The translations under genes and the position numbers were made by a program. The notes under the pieces were generated by a model. It worked only from the letters and a program-made list of their open reading frames with translations. It was not told where the DNA came from and did no database searches. A stretch of 31,501 nucleotides of DNA from JALOAP01 sp964632355 (GTDB lineage Bacteria; Chloroflexota; Dehalococcoidia; Tepidiformales; Tepidiformaceae), in assembly GCA_964632355.1 (NCBI GenBank), contig CAZWBW010000024.1, positions 1 to 31,501 of the forward strand. The letters are read 5' to 3'. Position 1 is the first letter of the stretch. Every line of letters begins with the position of its first letter. Of this stretch, positions 30,089 through 31,501 are shown one piece after another.

Positions 30089-30245
30089 TAAGCGCCGGGA
30101 TTAGAAGCGCAAGGAGGTGTGGTTAAGGCGGCTATTATGTGTTGCTGAGTCGGCCGTGCGAGTAGCGCCGGGGAATTGCCCGTCAACGGCAGGGCAAGGG
30201 ATGGTCTTGTCTACGGCCCGGGCGGTGTGAGCAGCGAGAGCGGCG

Positions 30246-30863
30246 CTAGCCCTGCAAGAGCATTCGCACGAGCTCCCGGAGCTGGGTGAGCGTCTCGGGG
30301 TCGTCCTCTTTGCCCGCCCACGGGCCGACGCCCAGCATCGCCATGCTGTAGGTGCCGATAAGCGTGCGCGCCGTGGCGGCGATAGGCACCGGTCGAAACG
30401 CGCCGGTTTCGATGCCGTGGCTGAGCAGCGAGCAATAGGCTTCGAAGAGCCAGTCGGCCTCGTCTTCGCCGAGCGGCCGGGCGGCGGCAGCGGACTGGAA
30501 CGCGGCCAGCAGCACCGTGCGGTTTTCGCGGATGTACTGCGCGAAGGAATCGAGCGCGGTGAGCATCCGTTCGAGAGGGGGAGTGTCTTCGCTGACGGCC
30601 GCGTGGTAGCGGTTTACCGCTTCGCGGGAATGGGCGCGAAGCACCTCGCGGAGAATCTGCTCCTTGCCCGAGAAGTAGCCGTAGACGGTGCCGACGCCGG
30701 TATCGGCGAGTTCGGCGATCTGCTGGATCGACGTCTCCTGGTAGCCCTGCTGGTGGAACAGGGTGTTGGCAGCATCGAGGATGGCGGCACGTGTGCGTGC
30801 CTTTCGCCGTTCGAGTCGGCCGAGGGGACGGTCCTCGCGGGCAGGTGGCGGCTCGATTCCCAT
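30246..30863 (-). CDS. TetR/AcrR-family transcriptional regulator
   Basis: A 205-residue repressor-type regulator. The N-terminal helix-turn-helix is typical: RAAILDAANTLFHQQGYQETSIQQIAELADTGVGTVYGYFSGKEQILREVL (about 27-77). The C-terminal ligand/dimer domain is Ala/Leu-rich, with TARTLIGTYSMAMLGVGPW near the end. The start at ATG 30863 (MGIEPPP) is preferred over a TTG at 30923, which would add 20 unlikely residues. The inverted repeat at 30927-30938 lies upstream and may be its own operator. It is divergent from pdxT and could control either gene or the CapA gene downstream; the ligand is unknown. Confidence 0.9.
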   Translation of the reverse strand: MGIEPPPAREDRPLGRLERRKARTRAAILDAANTLFHQQGYQETSIQQIAELADTGVGTVYGYFSGKEQILREVLRAHSREAVNRYHAAVSEDTPPLERMLTALDSFAQYIRENRTVLLAAFQSAAAARPLGEDEADWLFEAYCSLLSHGIETGAFRPVPIAATARTLIGTYSMAMLGVGPWAGKEDDPETLTQLRELVRMLLQG

Positions 30864-30926
30864 TCTGACCACGAATGTACCCCGCTCCGAGTCCACGTGC
30901 GAACTCTTTGCATGGGAGGACAACTA

Positions 30927-30938
30927 CTCATTAACGAG
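30927..30938. promoter_or_regulatory. Imperfect palindrome, candidate TetR operator
   Basis: CTCATTAACGAG has 10 of 12 bases symmetric (CTC.TTAA.GAG), in the TetR-pdxT divergent region. The size and AT core fit a TetR-family half-site pair, but one copy alone is weak evidence. Confidence 0.35.
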
Positions 30939-31120
30939 CAAAACAGGCAGAGTACGGTGAGGTTTAACACATTGCCGCCTGATGTCCGCTATTGCGATGC
31001 GCTACACTGGAATCAGCTTGAACGGGATGGGGTTTGTACCGGTCGATTGCGGCAATTTGCAGAACCGTCCTGTAGTCTCCGAGCTGTGCGCCGGTACCAG
31101 GCCGGCGCGATCCGGAACGC

Positions 31121-31501
31121 ATGACCCAATCCACGACAGCCGGCAAGCGTGTCGGCGTCCTAGCCCTGCAGGGTGATTTCCGTGAGCACCGCGAGATGCT
31201 GCAGGCGCTGGGCCACGAAGCAGTCGAAGTCCGCAAAGTTGAGCACCTCGAGGGCCTGCACGCGCTGATCATCCCCGGTGGCGAAAGCACCGCGATCGCG
31301 CGACTGATTCTCTCGAACGGGATGCTGGAGCCGCTGCGCGCCTTTTGTGCCTCGGGGAAGCCGGTGTGGGGCACCTGCGCAGGCGCCATCCTCCTCGCGC
31401 GCGAAGTCGACACGCTCGACCGCCCGGGCATCGAAACCATGGACATCGCTGTCCGCCGGAACGCGTTCGGACGGCAGATCGATAGCTTCGAGGCCGACCT
31501 C
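31121..31501 (+). CDS. pdxT: Pyridoxal 5'-phosphate synthase glutaminase subunit PdxT (3' end outside window)
   Basis: The first 127 residues of the class I-like glutamine amidotransferase that supplies ammonia to PdxS (PdxS uses ribose 5-phosphate and glyceraldehyde 3-phosphate to make PLP). VGVLALQGDFREHREML is the family N-terminus, PGGESTAI (52-59) the substrate loop, and GTCAGAIL (84-91) carries the nucleophile Cys86. VRRNAFGRQIDSFEADL at the edge is the next conserved block; the His-Glu part of the triad lies beyond the window. ATG 31121 is chosen because the domain begins about 10 residues later; there is no clear ribosome-binding site. PdxS normally sits next to it but is not seen upstream here. 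Confidence 0.95.
   Translation, partial: MTQSTTAGKRVGVLALQGDFREHREMLQALGHEAVEVRKVEHLEGLHALIIPGGESTAIARLILSNGMLEPLRAFCASGKPVWGTCAGAILLAREVDTLDRPGIETMDIAVRRNAFGRQIDSFEADL

Noticed and set aside
30111..30119. A perfect plus-strand ribosome-binding site AAGGAGGTG
   Set aside because: The frames after it either stop quickly or give short unconvincing peptides; the region is the upstream leader of the minus-strand CapA gene.

Overview
The window is high-GC bacterial chromosome. It comes from a draft assembly: there is a run of ten N at 4222-4231, the first gene is cut at the left edge and pdxT is cut at the right edge. Gene content and style (GC-rich, many GTG starts, SipW-type exported proteins, a Tat/lipobox peptide-binding protein, CoA-ester enzymes, a CapA protein) fit a member of the Chloroflexota, perhaps near Dehalococcoidia/Tepidiformales. 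That placement is inference from memory, not a search. I see no rRNA, tRNA, CRISPR array, insertion sequence or prophage.

Layout. 1-8588 is mostly plus strand: a truncated small protein, an alpha/beta hydrolase, a GT4 glycosyltransferase, an FAD oxidoreductase, pth (minus strand, split by the N gap), a tiny membrane protein overlapping a DinB-family gene, a small zinc-site protein (minus), a PHP-domain phosphoesterase, a seven-iron-type ferredoxin, and ribosomal protein bL25 followed closely by a gene of unknown function. From 23110 down to 8595 everything reads on the minus strand. In order of transcription this run holds a dipeptide/oligopeptide ABC transporter (binding protein frameshifted, then two permeases), methylenetetrahydrofolate reductase, a DsbA/FrnE-family oxidoreductase with an in-frame UGA in its active site, an endonuclease/exonuclease/phosphatase-fold protein, a methyltransferase, a zinc-site protein with a receiver-like tail, a STAS-like protein, a MaoC-type hydratase, a membrane protein and a TDG/Mug-type glycosylase. 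After a 588-base intergenic region rich in inverted repeats comes a five-gene module: a TasA/camelysin-like exported protein, a SipW-like signal peptidase, an RTX-repeat protein, a diguanylate cyclase and a degenerate GGDEF protein. 23267-31501 holds folC and a PNPOx-family gene (minus), a crotonase and an SDR (plus), two unknown genes, a CapA-family protein, a TetR regulator and the start of pdxT.

Two things stand out. (1) The DsbA/FrnE-like gene begins at 18404, not at the first uninterrupted start codon. Its CPWC active site reads UGA-Pro-Trp-Cys, and a compact hairpin lies just downstream, so it is a probable selenoprotein that routine annotation would truncate. (2) The 12316-8595 module joins SipW-dependent export of two proteins carrying the same signal-peptide end (ASAFWTTD) to one active-looking cyclic-di-GMP synthase and one catalytically dead GGDEF domain that keeps its c-di-GMP-binding I-site. 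This looks like a c-di-GMP-linked extracellular-matrix system.
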